From assembly GCF_009882915.1 (NCBI RefSeq), contig NZ_WTUW01000001.1, positions 682,357 to 746,356 of the forward strand: a DNA stretch of 64,000 bases, given 5' to 3'. The stretch's first letter is position 1. Each line of letters begins with the position of its first letter. The translations under genes were made by a program, and so were the position numbers. Origin of the DNA: Sneathiella litorea (GTDB taxonomy: Bacteria; Pseudomonadota; Alphaproteobacteria; Sneathiellales; Sneathiellaceae). Positions 27,922 through 37,155 of the stretch are shown here, one piece after another. The notes below the pieces were generated by a model. It worked only from the letters and a program-made list of their open reading frames with translations. It had not been told where the DNA came from and searched no databases.

Positions 27922-29280
27922 CTATCTGTGGTCGGGTTCGCGCACGAAGCTCAACAAGGCGGCGCCTAAAATCAACAGCGAGAAGATCACAATCATCGCC
28001 GGGCGTTGCTGGCCGGTGGCGGTTGTAACAATCCCGATAAGAAGCGGCGCAACAAATGCGGTCGCCTTGCCGGAAAGCGCAAAGAGACCGAAAAATTCTC
28101 CCGCCTTCTCCGGTGGAGACATACGTGCAATCAGGGTTCGGCTTGCAGCCTGTGCCGGCCCAAAGAACAGCCCCATGATAAAGGCGAACACCATAAAGAC
28201 CATTTCGGCGGGGCTTGCGAATAATGCGTCCCCTTCCACTGGCATAGCCGCCGGAAATCCGAACAGGACCTGGCCATCGCTGATTGATAGAATACCGACG
28301 GAAGCAAAGGCAAGTCCCAGCACGGAAATGACAATTGTCGGTTTCGAGCCGAGCTTGTCATCCAGGAAGCCACCGATAAAGCATCCGGCAATCGCAAAGA
28401 AATTGATCAGGATGCCAAAGATACCAAGCTCCGTTATCCCCCAACTAAAGAGCCCGGCAGCATAAATGCCTGAAAAGCCAATAAGGGCGAGAATACCGTC
28501 GTTATAGAACATCCGGGCGACCAGAAAGTAGACAATGTTGCGATAGGCTTTCAAGGATCGAAGCGTTGTCATCAGTGATGCCAGCCCCTGACGCACCGCC
28601 TCTTTCTTCGATATGTCACTTGCTGCCCGGTCCGGCGTGAACAGCATCATCGGAATAATGAATACCAACAACCAGATGGCGGCCATTGGCCCGGTAATCC
28701 GGTCGGGCTCATGCAGGGCTTTGCTCAGGCCAAAGAGGGGAACTTCCGGCAGGGAGAATCCAAATAGCACGATGAACAATGCGATAAGCCCGCCGATATA
28801 GCCAAGACCCCAGCCGTAGCCGCTAAGTCGGCCCATCCGCTCTGGCGATACCAGGGTCGGCAGCATCGCGTTATTGAAGACAATACTAAACTCCACCCCA
28901 ATAGTCCCGATCACAATTCCCGCCAGTATCCATATGATACCGCTTTGCTGGTCCGGCACTGCCCACCAAAGTGAAAAGGCGCCAATTGCACAAAGAATTG
29001 AAAAAAACAGGATCCAGGGTTTTCGGGCACCCCCAGCGTCGGCAATAGAGCCAAAAACCGGGCTTAAAATTGCAATCAAGGCCCCCGCGATCGCCTGAGT
29101 ATAGCCCCAGTACGCCTGCCCTTCCGCCGGTGTATCCGCGACAAAAGACGTGAAATAGGGGGCGAAGATAAAGGTGGTAACAACGGTGAAAAACGGCTGA
29201 TTCGCCCAGTCAAACAACGCCCAGGAGAATTTTCCGAGCTTGCCCGACTCAGACGGAACCCCCTCGTTCATAACGCTCAT
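27922..29280 (-). CDS. MFS transporter, UMF1/Atg22-like
   Basis: A 452-residue protein with about twelve hydrophobic helices. The N-terminal WALFDWANQPFFTVVTTFIFAPYF is diagnostic for the UMF1 family, which includes yeast vacuolar Atg22. The IADAGGARKPW loop corresponds to the MFS loop 2-3 motif. AGGGGG precedes the start. Substrates of bacterial members are unknown; amino-acid or sugar efflux is a guess from Atg22. It is transcribed after glutamate dehydrogenase's left end only in the sense of strand orientation; the 62-base gap to that gene makes co-transcription with it possible. Confidence 0.88.
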   Translation of the reverse strand: MSVMNEGVPSESGKLGKFSWALFDWANQPFFTVVTTFIFAPYFTSFVADTPAEGQAYWGYTQAIAGALIAILSPVFGSIADAGGARKPWILFFSILCAIGAFSLWWAVPDQQSGIIWILAGIVIGTIGVEFSIVFNNAMLPTLVSPERMGRLSGYGWGLGYIGGLIALFIVLFGFSLPEVPLFGLSKALHEPDRITGPMAAIWLLVFIIPMMLFTPDRAASDISKKEAVRQGLASLMTTLRSLKAYRNIVYFLVARMFYNDGILALIGFSGIYAAGLFSWGITELGIFGILINFFAIAGCFIGGFLDDKLGSKPTIVISVLGLAFASVGILSISDGQVLFGFPAAMPVEGDALFASPAEMVFMVFAFIMGLFFGPAQAASRTLIARMSPPEKAGEFFGLFALSGKATAFVAPLLIGIVTTATGQQRPAMIVIFSLLILGAALLSFVREPDHR

Positions 29281-29342
29281 GTCGTTCCCCCTACTGACCC
29301 TTCGACAGCTTTCACGCTACGCTAACGAGCCAGGATAAACAA

Positions 29343-32300
29343 TCACGTAATAAACGAGCGGAACTGTTGATTGGCGAAGACAAGCTTTGAAATATCCAGC
29401 CCGCCTGTTGATTTCAACTCCTTGATGAGCTCAGAAGTACGCTTGATGGTCATCTGGTTATTTTTACACCAGAAATCGAAGGCATCCCGGCCTTTATGAC
29501 CGTTAGATCCGGTAAAAACCGCTGTCGTGATCGCCCGTTGCTGGCCATAGAGATCATCAATGATCGCCGTAATGGCAAGGCGGTCCCAATTGTCGTCCGG
29601 CTCGATTGTTTCAGCAGCCGTCCGCAACCAATCGAGATTGAGCTCAGCACCAACAGCAAAGTAAACTTCACCCACGTCCGTAATCGGTTGAGTCGACGTT
29701 TTGCCGGCCTGGATTACATCCAGCGAGGAGCGCAATGGCCCAAGCGCCGCCACCCGCCGCGCAAGCGGTTCCGGTACACCATCGGCGACCAGCTGATTGA
29801 TGTGGGATACGAAGCGAGTCTTGCCGTCGTTACTCAGCAATCCTTCAAGACCCTTTTCCAGCTTACGCATATCTGTGGCAAGGCCTTTAACTTCAGCAGC
29901 AATATTCCCCGTACGGGACAGATGCCGCAGACACCAAAGCGTTACACGACGTGCCAACTTCTGGGTCACATCAATCATGCGACCCTGGATATCAGTGCTG
30001 ACCTTGTTATCAAGCGCCTCAATCCCCGCCCAGAGTTTTTCAAGGTCAAAAACCTCACAGACTATTGCAAAGGCACGTGCTACGTCCTCAGCCTTGCATC
30101 CCAACTCTTCCTGCATTTGCAGCACAAACGTGGGACCGCCCCGATTTATGAGTTGATTGACAATGACGGTCGTGATGATTTCACGGCGCAGCCTGTGTCC
30201 TGCCACATAAGCGGCATATTTCTCGCGGAGTTGTGGGGGGAAATAGCCGGCCAGCCAGTTTTCGTAAAAAGGATCGTCCGGCAGGCTCGTTTCGAGGATA
30301 TCCTCATAGAGTGTCATTTTCGCATAGGCGAGAAGAACAGATATTTCCGGCCGCGAAAGACCGATATTAGTCGCCAGCCGACGGGTGATCTCATCATCAT
30401 CCGGCAGATTTTCAACGCTGCGGTTCAACCGATTTTTCTTTTCCAGATCCCTCATGAAAAGAACATCATCGGTAAAATTATCAACGCTCTGACGTTCGGC
30501 CATCGTCAAAGCCTGTGACTGCAGGTAGTTATCTATCAGGACGTGGTCAGCAACAGCGTCTGTCATGTCGACGAGCAGACGGTCGCGCTGCTTTTCCGTC
30601 ATCTCTCCGTCATCGAGAACGGCACGAAGCAGGATCTTTATATTCACTTCATGGTCGGAGCAATCGACGCCCGCCGAGTTATCAATAGCATCTGTATTCA
30701 GTCGACCGCCGTTTAGCGCATATTCAATACGCCCAAGCTGCGTGACCCCAAGGTTACCTCCCTCGCCAATGACTTTCGCACGCACTTCCTTGCCATTGAC
30801 GCGAATGGCGTCATTGGCGCGGTCACCCACCTCACCATTGCTTTGATGCGTGGCCTTGATATAGGTTCCAATGCCACCGAACCACAAGAGATCGACTTTC
30901 ATCTTCAAAATAGTGGTTATCAACTCATTCGGCGTGACATTATCCGTCTTGATATCCAGAAGTTTCTTAATCTCCGGCGACAGGGAAATGGATTTTGCCT
31001 TTCGATCAAATATACCGCCGCCCGCCGAGATCAGTTTTGGATTGTAATCCTCCCAGGAGGAACGGGGCAGGGCGAAGATTCGCTCACGCTCCGCATGGCT
31101 TTTGGCGGCATCCGGCGTCGGATCAATAAAGATATTACGATGATCGAAAGCGGCGACCAGCCTGATTTTCTTCGATAGCAGCATGCCATTGCCGAACACA
31201 TCGCCGGACATATCGCCGATGCCCGCAACGTCAAATTCCTGACTTTGGGTATCGATGCCCATTTCGCGGAAATGCCGCTTCACGGATTCCCAGGCACCCC
31301 GTGCCGTAATCCCCATTTTCTTATGATCATAACCCGCCGCCCCGCCTGAGGCGAAGGCATCGCCGAGCCAGAATCCATATGAAATAGCCACAGCATTTGC
31401 GATGTCCGAGAAGGTCGCTGTTCCCTTGTCCGCCGCGACCACGAGATAGGGGTCGTCACCGTCATGGCGGACAACATTTTTCGGGGGCACCACTTCGCTG
31501 CCGACATAATTATCCGTAATATCGAGCAGGCCGGAGATAAAGATCTTGTAGCAATTGATGCCTTCCGCAAGAATTTCCTCGCGAGAGCCTGCAGTCGGTA
31601 AATTCTTGGGATAAAAGCCCCCTTTGGACCCGACAGGTACAATTACCGTATTTTTTACCATCTGGGCTTTCATCAGGCCAAGAACTTCAGTCCTGTAATC
31701 CTCCCGACGGTCAGACCAGCGCAGTCCCCCGCGGGCAACCTTACCACCCCGCAGATGCACCCCTTCCACTCGTGGGCTATAGACAAAGATTTCCACCGCT
31801 GGCCGCGGTAATGGCAGTTCGTCCAGCTTCTGACTATCAAGCTTGAAGGAGTAGTAGGGTTTTCCCTGCTCATCTTGGCAGTTTTGGAAAACATTCGTTC
31901 GCAGGGTGTTGACGATCAGATTGACGAAACGGCGCAAGATCCTGTCTTCGTCAAGGCTGGAGACCTCATCAAGCAGTTGCCAGATCTCTTCCACGATGCG
32001 AACAACATTCGCATCCCGATTATCTTCCTGCGCAGGATCGCAACGGGCGTAGAAAAGATCGATGAGGCGACGGGATATTTCCGGGTTCCCCGAAAGCGTA
32101 TTCATCATGTAAGTCTGACTGAAGGTAATACCTGCCTGCCGCAAATACTTCGCAAAGGCCCGTAGCACCACAATGTTGGCCCAGTCCAGTCCCGCCCGTA
32201 ATACCAGACGGTTGAACCCGTCATTCTCCATATTGCCGGTCCAGACACGGCGGAAAGTTTCCTCGAACTTCGCTTTCAGATCGTGCAGGTCCAGGGCAAA

Positions 32301-34178
32301 GCCGCCGGGTTCAATCAACTCGAAGTCATGGATCCATACCTTCCCCTTAAGCTCCTCCGACGTGACCAGATAGGGGTTCTCAGAAAGAACCTTCAAGCCC
32401 ATATTCTCCAGCATCGGCAGGCAATCGGAAAGCGTCAAGGGTATCTCATGGCTATACACCTTAAACCGGACCGTGTTTTCTGAATCTTCAACCCAGCGAT
32501 ACAGATTGAGGCCCAGTTCTTTAGTTTTGAAAACCGCTTCTATCTTTTCAATATCATAGAGAGCCAGATCAGCGTTAAAGCGTTCCTTGTACCCTGCCGG
32601 AAATGCGTTGCCATAGCGGGATCTTAGGTGCAGGCCCTTTTCCTCGCCCCATTTTTCAAGCAGCGAATCAATAAGATCATCGGCCCAGCTGCGTGAAGCT
32701 TCTATAAGACGCCGCTCCAGATCTTCTTCATCGACAACCGGCTTGCGCTTGCTTTTGAGCGAGATGATGTAATGAATACGCGCCAGCACATCGTCGCCGA
32801 CGAGCGCGTAATGGGACGACAGCGTCCCGTTATGCTCTTCGGCCAGCAGTTCACCGAATTTCCGGCGGAGATCGGTGTTGAATTTTTCCCGCGGGATATA
32901 GATGATGACGGAAACAAAACGCTCGAACCGGTCCCGTCGCAACAGGACACCGATGCGCGGTCGTTCCTGCAATGACATGATCTTCGTGGCATTTTCCAAC
33001 AGATCCTCGACAGATATCTGGAACAGCTCATCGCGCGGATAGCTTTCGAGGATATGGGTGAAGGCCTTTTCATCATGGCTGTTTTTCGAGAATCCCGCCA
33101 TTTCCAGCGTCTGGCTGACTTTACGGCGCAAATAGGGAATATCCCGGGGTATGCGATTATAGGCCGCCGAGGTGAACAAGCCTGTAAAGCGGTGTTCACC
33201 AATCACCTCTCCTTTTTCATTAAACTTTTTAACACCAACATAATCAAGGTGGACAGCGCGATGCACGGTCGAACGGACATTGGCTTTTGTTACGATGATC
33301 AGCTCGCGTCGGCGCAGGAAATCCTTTACTTCCGGCGACATTTCCGTCCCACCAGTCATGATCCGGCGTGTCGGATCACGCAAAATGCCCAGACCGGACT
33401 CTTCAACCAGCTTCCATTTATCGGACCGGCCCTTGCCGTCTTCGGCAAACTCAAACTCCCGATAACCCAAGAACGTAAAATGATTGTCCGACATCCAATG
33501 CAACAAGGCCAGCGCTTCATCAATTTCGGCTTTATCCAGCGGCGGAGGAGTTTTCTTCAGATTCGTGCTAATCGCATCAACATGAGCGAGTATCGGTTTC
33601 CAGTCCGCGACCGAAACCCGGACATCATCTAAAGTAGCCCGCAGACTGTCCTCAATTTCCAGCAGCACTTTCGGATCAGATTGTTCATCAATCTCAAAGT
33701 GCATAATACTTTCGCGAACGCTTTTTTGCTTTCCCTTTGGCTCGCCCGCATAAGTGCGAAGGCAATTCCCATCCGCATCCCGCTCCACATAGACAACCGG
33801 ATGGATAACCTGATGAACAGTAAGACCGCGGCGGTTCAAGGCGGCGGTAACACTGTCGACGAGGAAGGGCATGTCATCATTGACAATTTCAACGACAGAG
33901 TGGGTCGTCTTCCATCCATGCTCTTCCAAATTGGGCGTGAAGACCCGTAGCTTTGTCTTGCCCGGCGCGCGCGTCGCCGCAAATTTATAAAGCGAAACTG
34001 CAGAACCATAAAGGTGCTCTGGCGAGATCTCCAGAAGGTCTTCGGGCGTCGGGCGCTCATAGAAAAGGCGTACGAAGTTAATCGCATCCTCCGCCGTCTT
34101 TTTATCCAGCCGACTTTCAATTATTGCGAGAACTTTATCTATTTGCTCTGCTTTGAGATCTTGTGCTTTTGCGACCAT
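29343..34178 (-). CDS. NAD-specific glutamate dehydrogenase, large (GDH180) type
   Basis: A 1,611-residue protein matching the 180-kDa class of NAD-dependent glutamate dehydrogenases (Bac_GDH) that convert glutamate to 2-oxoglutarate and ammonia. The N-terminal 700 residues are the ACT-like regulatory part, including DDMPFLVDSVTAALNRRG. The catalytic part has RGGKVARGGLRWSDRREDYR, MVKNTVIVPVGSKGG with the catalytic Lys, and GIGDMSGDVFGNGMLLS followed by the nucleotide-binding region. The length is standard for the class. A 390-base upstream region separates it from the next gene, and it appears to be expressed on its own. The class is common in Alphaproteobacteria and Pseudomonas. Confidence 0.95.
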   Translation of the reverse strand: MVAKAQDLKAEQIDKVLAIIESRLDKKTAEDAINFVRLFYERPTPEDLLEISPEHLYGSAVSLYKFAATRAPGKTKLRVFTPNLEEHGWKTTHSVVEIVNDDMPFLVDSVTAALNRRGLTVHQVIHPVVYVERDADGNCLRTYAGEPKGKQKSVRESIMHFEIDEQSDPKVLLEIEDSLRATLDDVRVSVADWKPILAHVDAISTNLKKTPPPLDKAEIDEALALLHWMSDNHFTFLGYREFEFAEDGKGRSDKWKLVEESGLGILRDPTRRIMTGGTEMSPEVKDFLRRRELIIVTKANVRSTVHRAVHLDYVGVKKFNEKGEVIGEHRFTGLFTSAAYNRIPRDIPYLRRKVSQTLEMAGFSKNSHDEKAFTHILESYPRDELFQISVEDLLENATKIMSLQERPRIGVLLRRDRFERFVSVIIYIPREKFNTDLRRKFGELLAEEHNGTLSSHYALVGDDVLARIHYIISLKSKRKPVVDEEDLERRLIEASRSWADDLIDSLLEKWGEEKGLHLRSRYGNAFPAGYKERFNADLALYDIEKIEAVFKTKELGLNLYRWVEDSENTVRFKVYSHEIPLTLSDCLPMLENMGLKVLSENPYLVTSEELKGKVWIHDFELIEPGGFALDLHDLKAKFEETFRRVWTGNMENDGFNRLVLRAGLDWANIVVLRAFAKYLRQAGITFSQTYMMNTLSGNPEISRRLIDLFYARCDPAQEDNRDANVVRIVEEIWQLLDEVSSLDEDRILRRFVNLIVNTLRTNVFQNCQDEQGKPYYSFKLDSQKLDELPLPRPAVEIFVYSPRVEGVHLRGGKVARGGLRWSDRREDYRTEVLGLMKAQMVKNTVIVPVGSKGGFYPKNLPTAGSREEILAEGINCYKIFISGLLDITDNYVGSEVVPPKNVVRHDGDDPYLVVAADKGTATFSDIANAVAISYGFWLGDAFASGGAAGYDHKKMGITARGAWESVKRHFREMGIDTQSQEFDVAGIGDMSGDVFGNGMLLSKKIRLVAAFDHRNIFIDPTPDAAKSHAERERIFALPRSSWEDYNPKLISAGGGIFDRKAKSISLSPEIKKLLDIKTDNVTPNELITTILKMKVDLLWFGGIGTYIKATHQSNGEVGDRANDAIRVNGKEVRAKVIGEGGNLGVTQLGRIEYALNGGRLNTDAIDNSAGVDCSDHEVNIKILLRAVLDDGEMTEKQRDRLLVDMTDAVADHVLIDNYLQSQALTMAERQSVDNFTDDVLFMRDLEKKNRLNRSVENLPDDDEITRRLATNIGLSRPEISVLLAYAKMTLYEDILETSLPDDPFYENWLAGYFPPQLREKYAAYVAGHRLRREIITTVIVNQLINRGGPTFVLQMQEELGCKAEDVARAFAIVCEVFDLEKLWAGIEALDNKVSTDIQGRMIDVTQKLARRVTLWCLRHLSRTGNIAAEVKGLATDMRKLEKGLEGLLSNDGKTRFVSHINQLVADGVPEPLARRVAALGPLRSSLDVIQAGKTSTQPITDVGEVYFAVGAELNLDWLRTAAETIEPDDNWDRLAITAIIDDLYGQQRAITTAVFTGSNGHKGRDAFDFWCKNNQMTIKRTSELIKELKSTGGLDISKLVFANQQFRSFIT

Positions 34179-34568
34179 TTTCTGAATCCCACTTCTTCAG
34201 ATTTTGCAGTGACTGTCATTAAAAATGACTATATATGCCTACCCTATCTTCTAAGAGTTAATTTGCAAATAATTTTAGAGAGCAAAAAAAGTTCTTATTT
34301 TTTCAAGATGTTATTTTATGTGTTCTCAAGAATTAGGCCAATCTGATTTGGGCTTTTTTCAGAATGGCGAAACGATCGCAACTCAAGGAATCTTCCACAG
34401 ATTGTTATTATTGACATTTCAACCTGTCAGCACGCATCCGCCTTTACATAAGAGAATAATTTATTAAACAAAACGAACGTTTGCTTACTACAGGTTGTTA
34501 TGAAATTAAGCCGGTTGAAACCATTCAGGCTGTTGTATTCCGGCCTGGGCTGAGAAAGGGTACGAAAG
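34179..34568. other. 390-base AT-rich intergenic region upstream of glutamate dehydrogenase
   Basis: It lies between two minus-strand genes. I see no convincing protein or RNA gene. The part next to the dehydrogenase carries a short inverted repeat at 34215-34229. The remainder is AT-rich with poly-A and poly-T runs. No strong terminator for the gene ending at 34569 was found. Confidence 0.5.
34215..34229. promoter_or_regulatory. inverted repeat, possible operator
   Basis: GTCATT-AAA-AATGAC forms a perfect 6-base dyad, 37 bases before the glutamate dehydrogenase start. The position fits a regulator site near the promoter, but no regulator gene is adjacent. Confidence 0.3.
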
Positions 34569-35765
34569 CTATTCGCAACCGGCTGCGTTGCGCGAGACTT
34601 TGTAAAGATGGGTTGCGTAAGGACCGAAGTTATCCTGAAAGCTCCCCCCATCGAGCGGGATGTGGCGCGCTTCGTCCATCACTTCGACATCGCGCAAGCC
34701 TTGGCTGTCCTTGATCTCAAATCGCGCTTCATTTGAAAATTTACTGATGGAGCCTGCAAAAATGTAAAGATGGCAATTGTCTTGCTTTACCAGCGCAGAA
34801 ACACTTTGATTGGACGACCTTCCCGGTTGAATAGAGACCGCATCCACCAAGGTTTCACTTTTGAGAACGCGCGCGAGGCTCTGCAGCCGCTTGTTAATAG
34901 CCGTGATGTCCTCACGGAGGATGTCGTTCTCAAGAAGGGATGCTTCCACAAAATTAGGCGTGAATTGATGCACAAAATAAATGATGCCCTGGGCGCCATG
35001 TATGATGCTGAGCCACACCAGATTCCGGACCTGATTTCCTGTTGGCAGGATATCTGCGTTGGAAACCCGGCTCGCCTCAATCACGCTCCAGACCGGCTTT
35101 GTGCCTTCGGACCAGCCGATAAGCCGATTGACGCCACGCGCCACGAAATCCAGACGGCCGCGAACACTACTGTCACGGTGAGTAACGGGATATATATCGA
35201 AGGATAGAATATCCGCGGCTCTAACATAGTCCTGATAGTCCTCGGGATGGTTGGTTCGTGTCCCGCGCCCATGCCACTGATCCCAGGCAACCCCTTGCCC
35301 CAGATTGAGAAGGATGGGCCGCTCTGGATCGCGCGCCTTCATCTCCCGATACAGATCTATCAAGGTATCCGGGAGGACAGGAGGGCCAAACCCACCACCC
35401 TCCCGTGCCTGTGCATTGTCCGGCTCGTCAGGCATCATCCAACCAGCGATAATATCACGATATTTATTTTGGAGCGCGAGGATGTTTTGGGGAGTAAATA
35501 CGGCCAACCTTGCGGCCTGCAGCTGGCTGAGCTGACTTTCCGTCGGACCCTGCCATAAGCCGGCATAGAAATTTATACCGATTGCTTTGTATTCAAGCGC
35601 ATTTTCGGGATCCTGTAACCAGACCCCTATCGGGAAAACATCCGGGCGCTCCAGAAACTGGGCTGGAGGAAACTCGCTTTGCTCTGCGAGCACCTGGTTC
35701 TGAGGAAGGAAGGTAAAACAGTAAAGAAAGCCCAGGGATAAAAAGAGATAAAGCCTGAATCTCAT
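34569..35765 (-). CDS. secreted protein, probably TIM-barrel glycosidase-like
   Basis: About 398 residues from ATG 35765, chosen because AGGA lies just upstream and a signal peptide (RFRLYLFLSLGFLYCFTFL) then begins immediately. A longer upstream reading is rejected. The mature part has alternating strand/helix segments reading as a glycoside-hydrolase-like TIM barrel: GWMMPDEPDN with a candidate acidic residue after strand 4, PILLNLGQG, ADILSFDIYPVTH and PVWSVIEAS with a second candidate Glu. An active site is therefore plausible but unproven. The C-terminal 90 residues look like a beta-sandwich. The start overlaps the stop of the phosphatase gene by 4 bases (ATGA), so they form one operon. 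The function could be polysaccharide trimming for the capsule/EPS. Confidence 0.6.
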   Translation of the reverse strand: MRFRLYLFLSLGFLYCFTFLPQNQVLAEQSEFPPAQFLERPDVFPIGVWLQDPENALEYKAIGINFYAGLWQGPTESQLSQLQAARLAVFTPQNILALQNKYRDIIAGWMMPDEPDNAQAREGGGFGPPVLPDTLIDLYREMKARDPERPILLNLGQGVAWDQWHGRGTRTNHPEDYQDYVRAADILSFDIYPVTHRDSSVRGRLDFVARGVNRLIGWSEGTKPVWSVIEASRVSNADILPTGNQVRNLVWLSIIHGAQGIIYFVHQFTPNFVEASLLENDILREDITAINKRLQSLARVLKSETLVDAVSIQPGRSSNQSVSALVKQDNCHLYIFAGSISKFSNEARFEIKDSQGLRDVEVMDEARHIPLDGGSFQDNFGPYATHLYKVSRNAAGCE

Positions 35766-36559
35766 AGAATTTCCTTGGTCCCCCCTTCTAGAACAAGGCA
35801 AGTCAGCAGGTTGGAATAAAAAGCCCCTGTATCAATACCGATCCGGTTGTCCTTGAGCTCGGGCTCCGGAATTATACTATGGCCGTGAACAATGACTTTC
35901 TCGTATAGCCCTTCATGCTCAAGAAAGGCATCGCGGATCCAGAGAAGGTCGTGTTCTTTCTGATTATCGATCGATTTTCCTGGCTCAATACCCGCGTGGA
36001 CAAAAAAGTAGTCCCCAATCATGTGGCTGCTTTTTAACGAGCATATGAATTTTAGATGAGAATCAGGCAAATTCTTTCTCAGTTTCCGGCCCGCCTGAAC
36101 AATCTTATCTTCCGTTATATCCCGAAGAGCAAAATCAACGCCATAGCTTCTAAGCGTTGCATCGCCTCCGTAATATAGCCAGCGCTTACCCTTTACCGGA
36201 TCCTGCAAAAAGGACCTCATCGCTGCTTCATGATTTCCCTTTAGCGTAATGACATTCATATCCGACTGGTCAAGAGCTAAGAGCATGTTAATGACACCGG
36301 CGCTATCGGGTCCACGATCTACATAATCACCAAGAAAGATAAGATGCGTATCCGCTTTTTCCTTTGCGGCCCGATCCCGCGCAATCTTGTCAAGCAAGGA
36401 AGACAGTAAATCTTTTCGCCCATGGATATCGCCTATGACATATGCGCGTTGCCCTTCCGGAAGAGTGGCCGCGGCAACAGAGACAGGGCCTTCAGCGCTG
36501 CCGTCATTCACTTCCGGTGATCTTCTGGAAATAAATTTGTTTAGCCGAGTCAGTGGCAT
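35762..36559 (-). CDS. metallophosphoesterase (serine/threonine phosphatase-like)
   Basis: A 265-residue calcineurin-type phosphoesterase. The dinuclear metal-site motifs are complete: GDIHGR, GDYVDRGPDS, GNHEAAMR, and the later His in FVHAGIEPG and VHGHSIIPEP. The YVIGDIHG start and spacing match the PrpA/ApaH-like bacterial protein phosphatases. It may dephosphorylate a protein or a nucleotide. It is translationally coupled to the secreted barrel protein. The 20-30 residue N-terminal tail before the domain is basic. Confidence 0.85.
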   Translation of the reverse strand: MPLTRLNKFISRRSPEVNDGSAEGPVSVAAATLPEGQRAYVIGDIHGRKDLLSSLLDKIARDRAAKEKADTHLIFLGDYVDRGPDSAGVINMLLALDQSDMNVITLKGNHEAAMRSFLQDPVKGKRWLYYGGDATLRSYGVDFALRDITEDKIVQAGRKLRKNLPDSHLKFICSLKSSHMIGDYFFVHAGIEPGKSIDNQKEHDLLWIRDAFLEHEGLYEKVIVHGHSIIPEPELKDNRIGIDTGAFYSNLLTCLVLEGGTKEIL

Positions 36560-36672
36560 TCAATTCTTCTTTCAGTTTTTGCAACGGCGGGAATTGCGCC
36601 GTCCCTCATGTTCAGAGGGTCTTAAGCTAACTCTATCTTGTGTAGTATTCTACCGATAAGGATGTAATCGCC

Positions 36673-36705
36673 AAAAAAAAGTGGTGGCCATTTGACCACC
36701 ACTTT
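36673..36705 (-). terminator. rho-independent terminator for the PEP-CTERM-like gene
   Basis: On the minus strand, AAAGTGGTGG (arm, plus-strand 36696-36705) pairs with CCACCACTTT (36678-36687) around an 8-base loop, followed by eight T (plus-strand A run 36673-36680). It is about 100 bases after the stop of the small gene at 36805-37155, in the right orientation to end its transcript. Confidence 0.75.
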
Positions 36706-36804
36706 ATATAGGTACTGAAATGTTACTTTTGAAGCGTCGCCCGTAAAGGCTGTTCTTCTACTATAAAATTTCCTGCTTAAATTAACGTATCGCTCGAAAT
36801 AGCA

Positions 36805-37155
36805 TTATTGCCAACCTGAGTTTTCAGACTTGCGGCGACGCCCCAGCCAGAAAATCGCGCCTAGCGCAGCCCCAAACAAAATAAGAGCCGGCGAAAATGG
36901 AACCGAATTCATAATTCCGCCAGTTGACTTTCTCTCCATAAGCTCGCTTGCCGGCTTATTACTGACAAGGGCAAACGCCGTTGCCTGAGATGCGGCAACA
37001 ATTTCGGTCTCTACTTTTTGGCTGACACCCGCAGTGTCTAATCCGGTCTCGACAACCAAATTTTTCTCAAGCGCAAGCGGCGCGCCAACCGCAACAGTCA
37101 TGCAGGCAAAGAATCCCACTACCAATGTCAACGTTGCTTTACGAAAACCCACCAT
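36805..37155 (-). CDS. small exported protein with PEP-CTERM-like C-terminus
   Basis: A 116-residue protein. ATG 37155 (GGGAG close upstream) gives a signal peptide MVGFRKATLTLVVGFFACM; an in-frame start nine codons earlier is less likely. The mature centre is short and low in complexity. The C-terminus is VPFSPALILFGAALGAIFW then LGRRRK: a Pro-containing turn, a hydrophobic helix and an Arg cluster, the tripartite layout of exosortase sorting signals (PEP-CTERM, VPLPA-CTERM). The exact PEP or VPLPA motif is absent, so it is a variant or a lookalike. An XrtA/PEP-CTERM-type polysaccharide locus lies 10 kb to the right, but no exosortase is in the window. Role unknown. Confidence 0.6.
   Translation of the reverse strand: MVGFRKATLTLVVGFFACMTVAVGAPLALEKNLVVETGLDTAGVSQKVETEIVAASQATAFALVSNKPASELMERKSTGGIMNSVPFSPALILFGAALGAIFWLGRRRKSENSGWQ

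Noticed and set aside
29496-30518. A 340-codon open frame opposite the glutamate dehydrogenase gene
   Set aside because: It is a shadow of the true gene's codon pattern on the other strand; similar long antisense frames occur opposite 24641-25387, 51991-52890 and 60852-61580.
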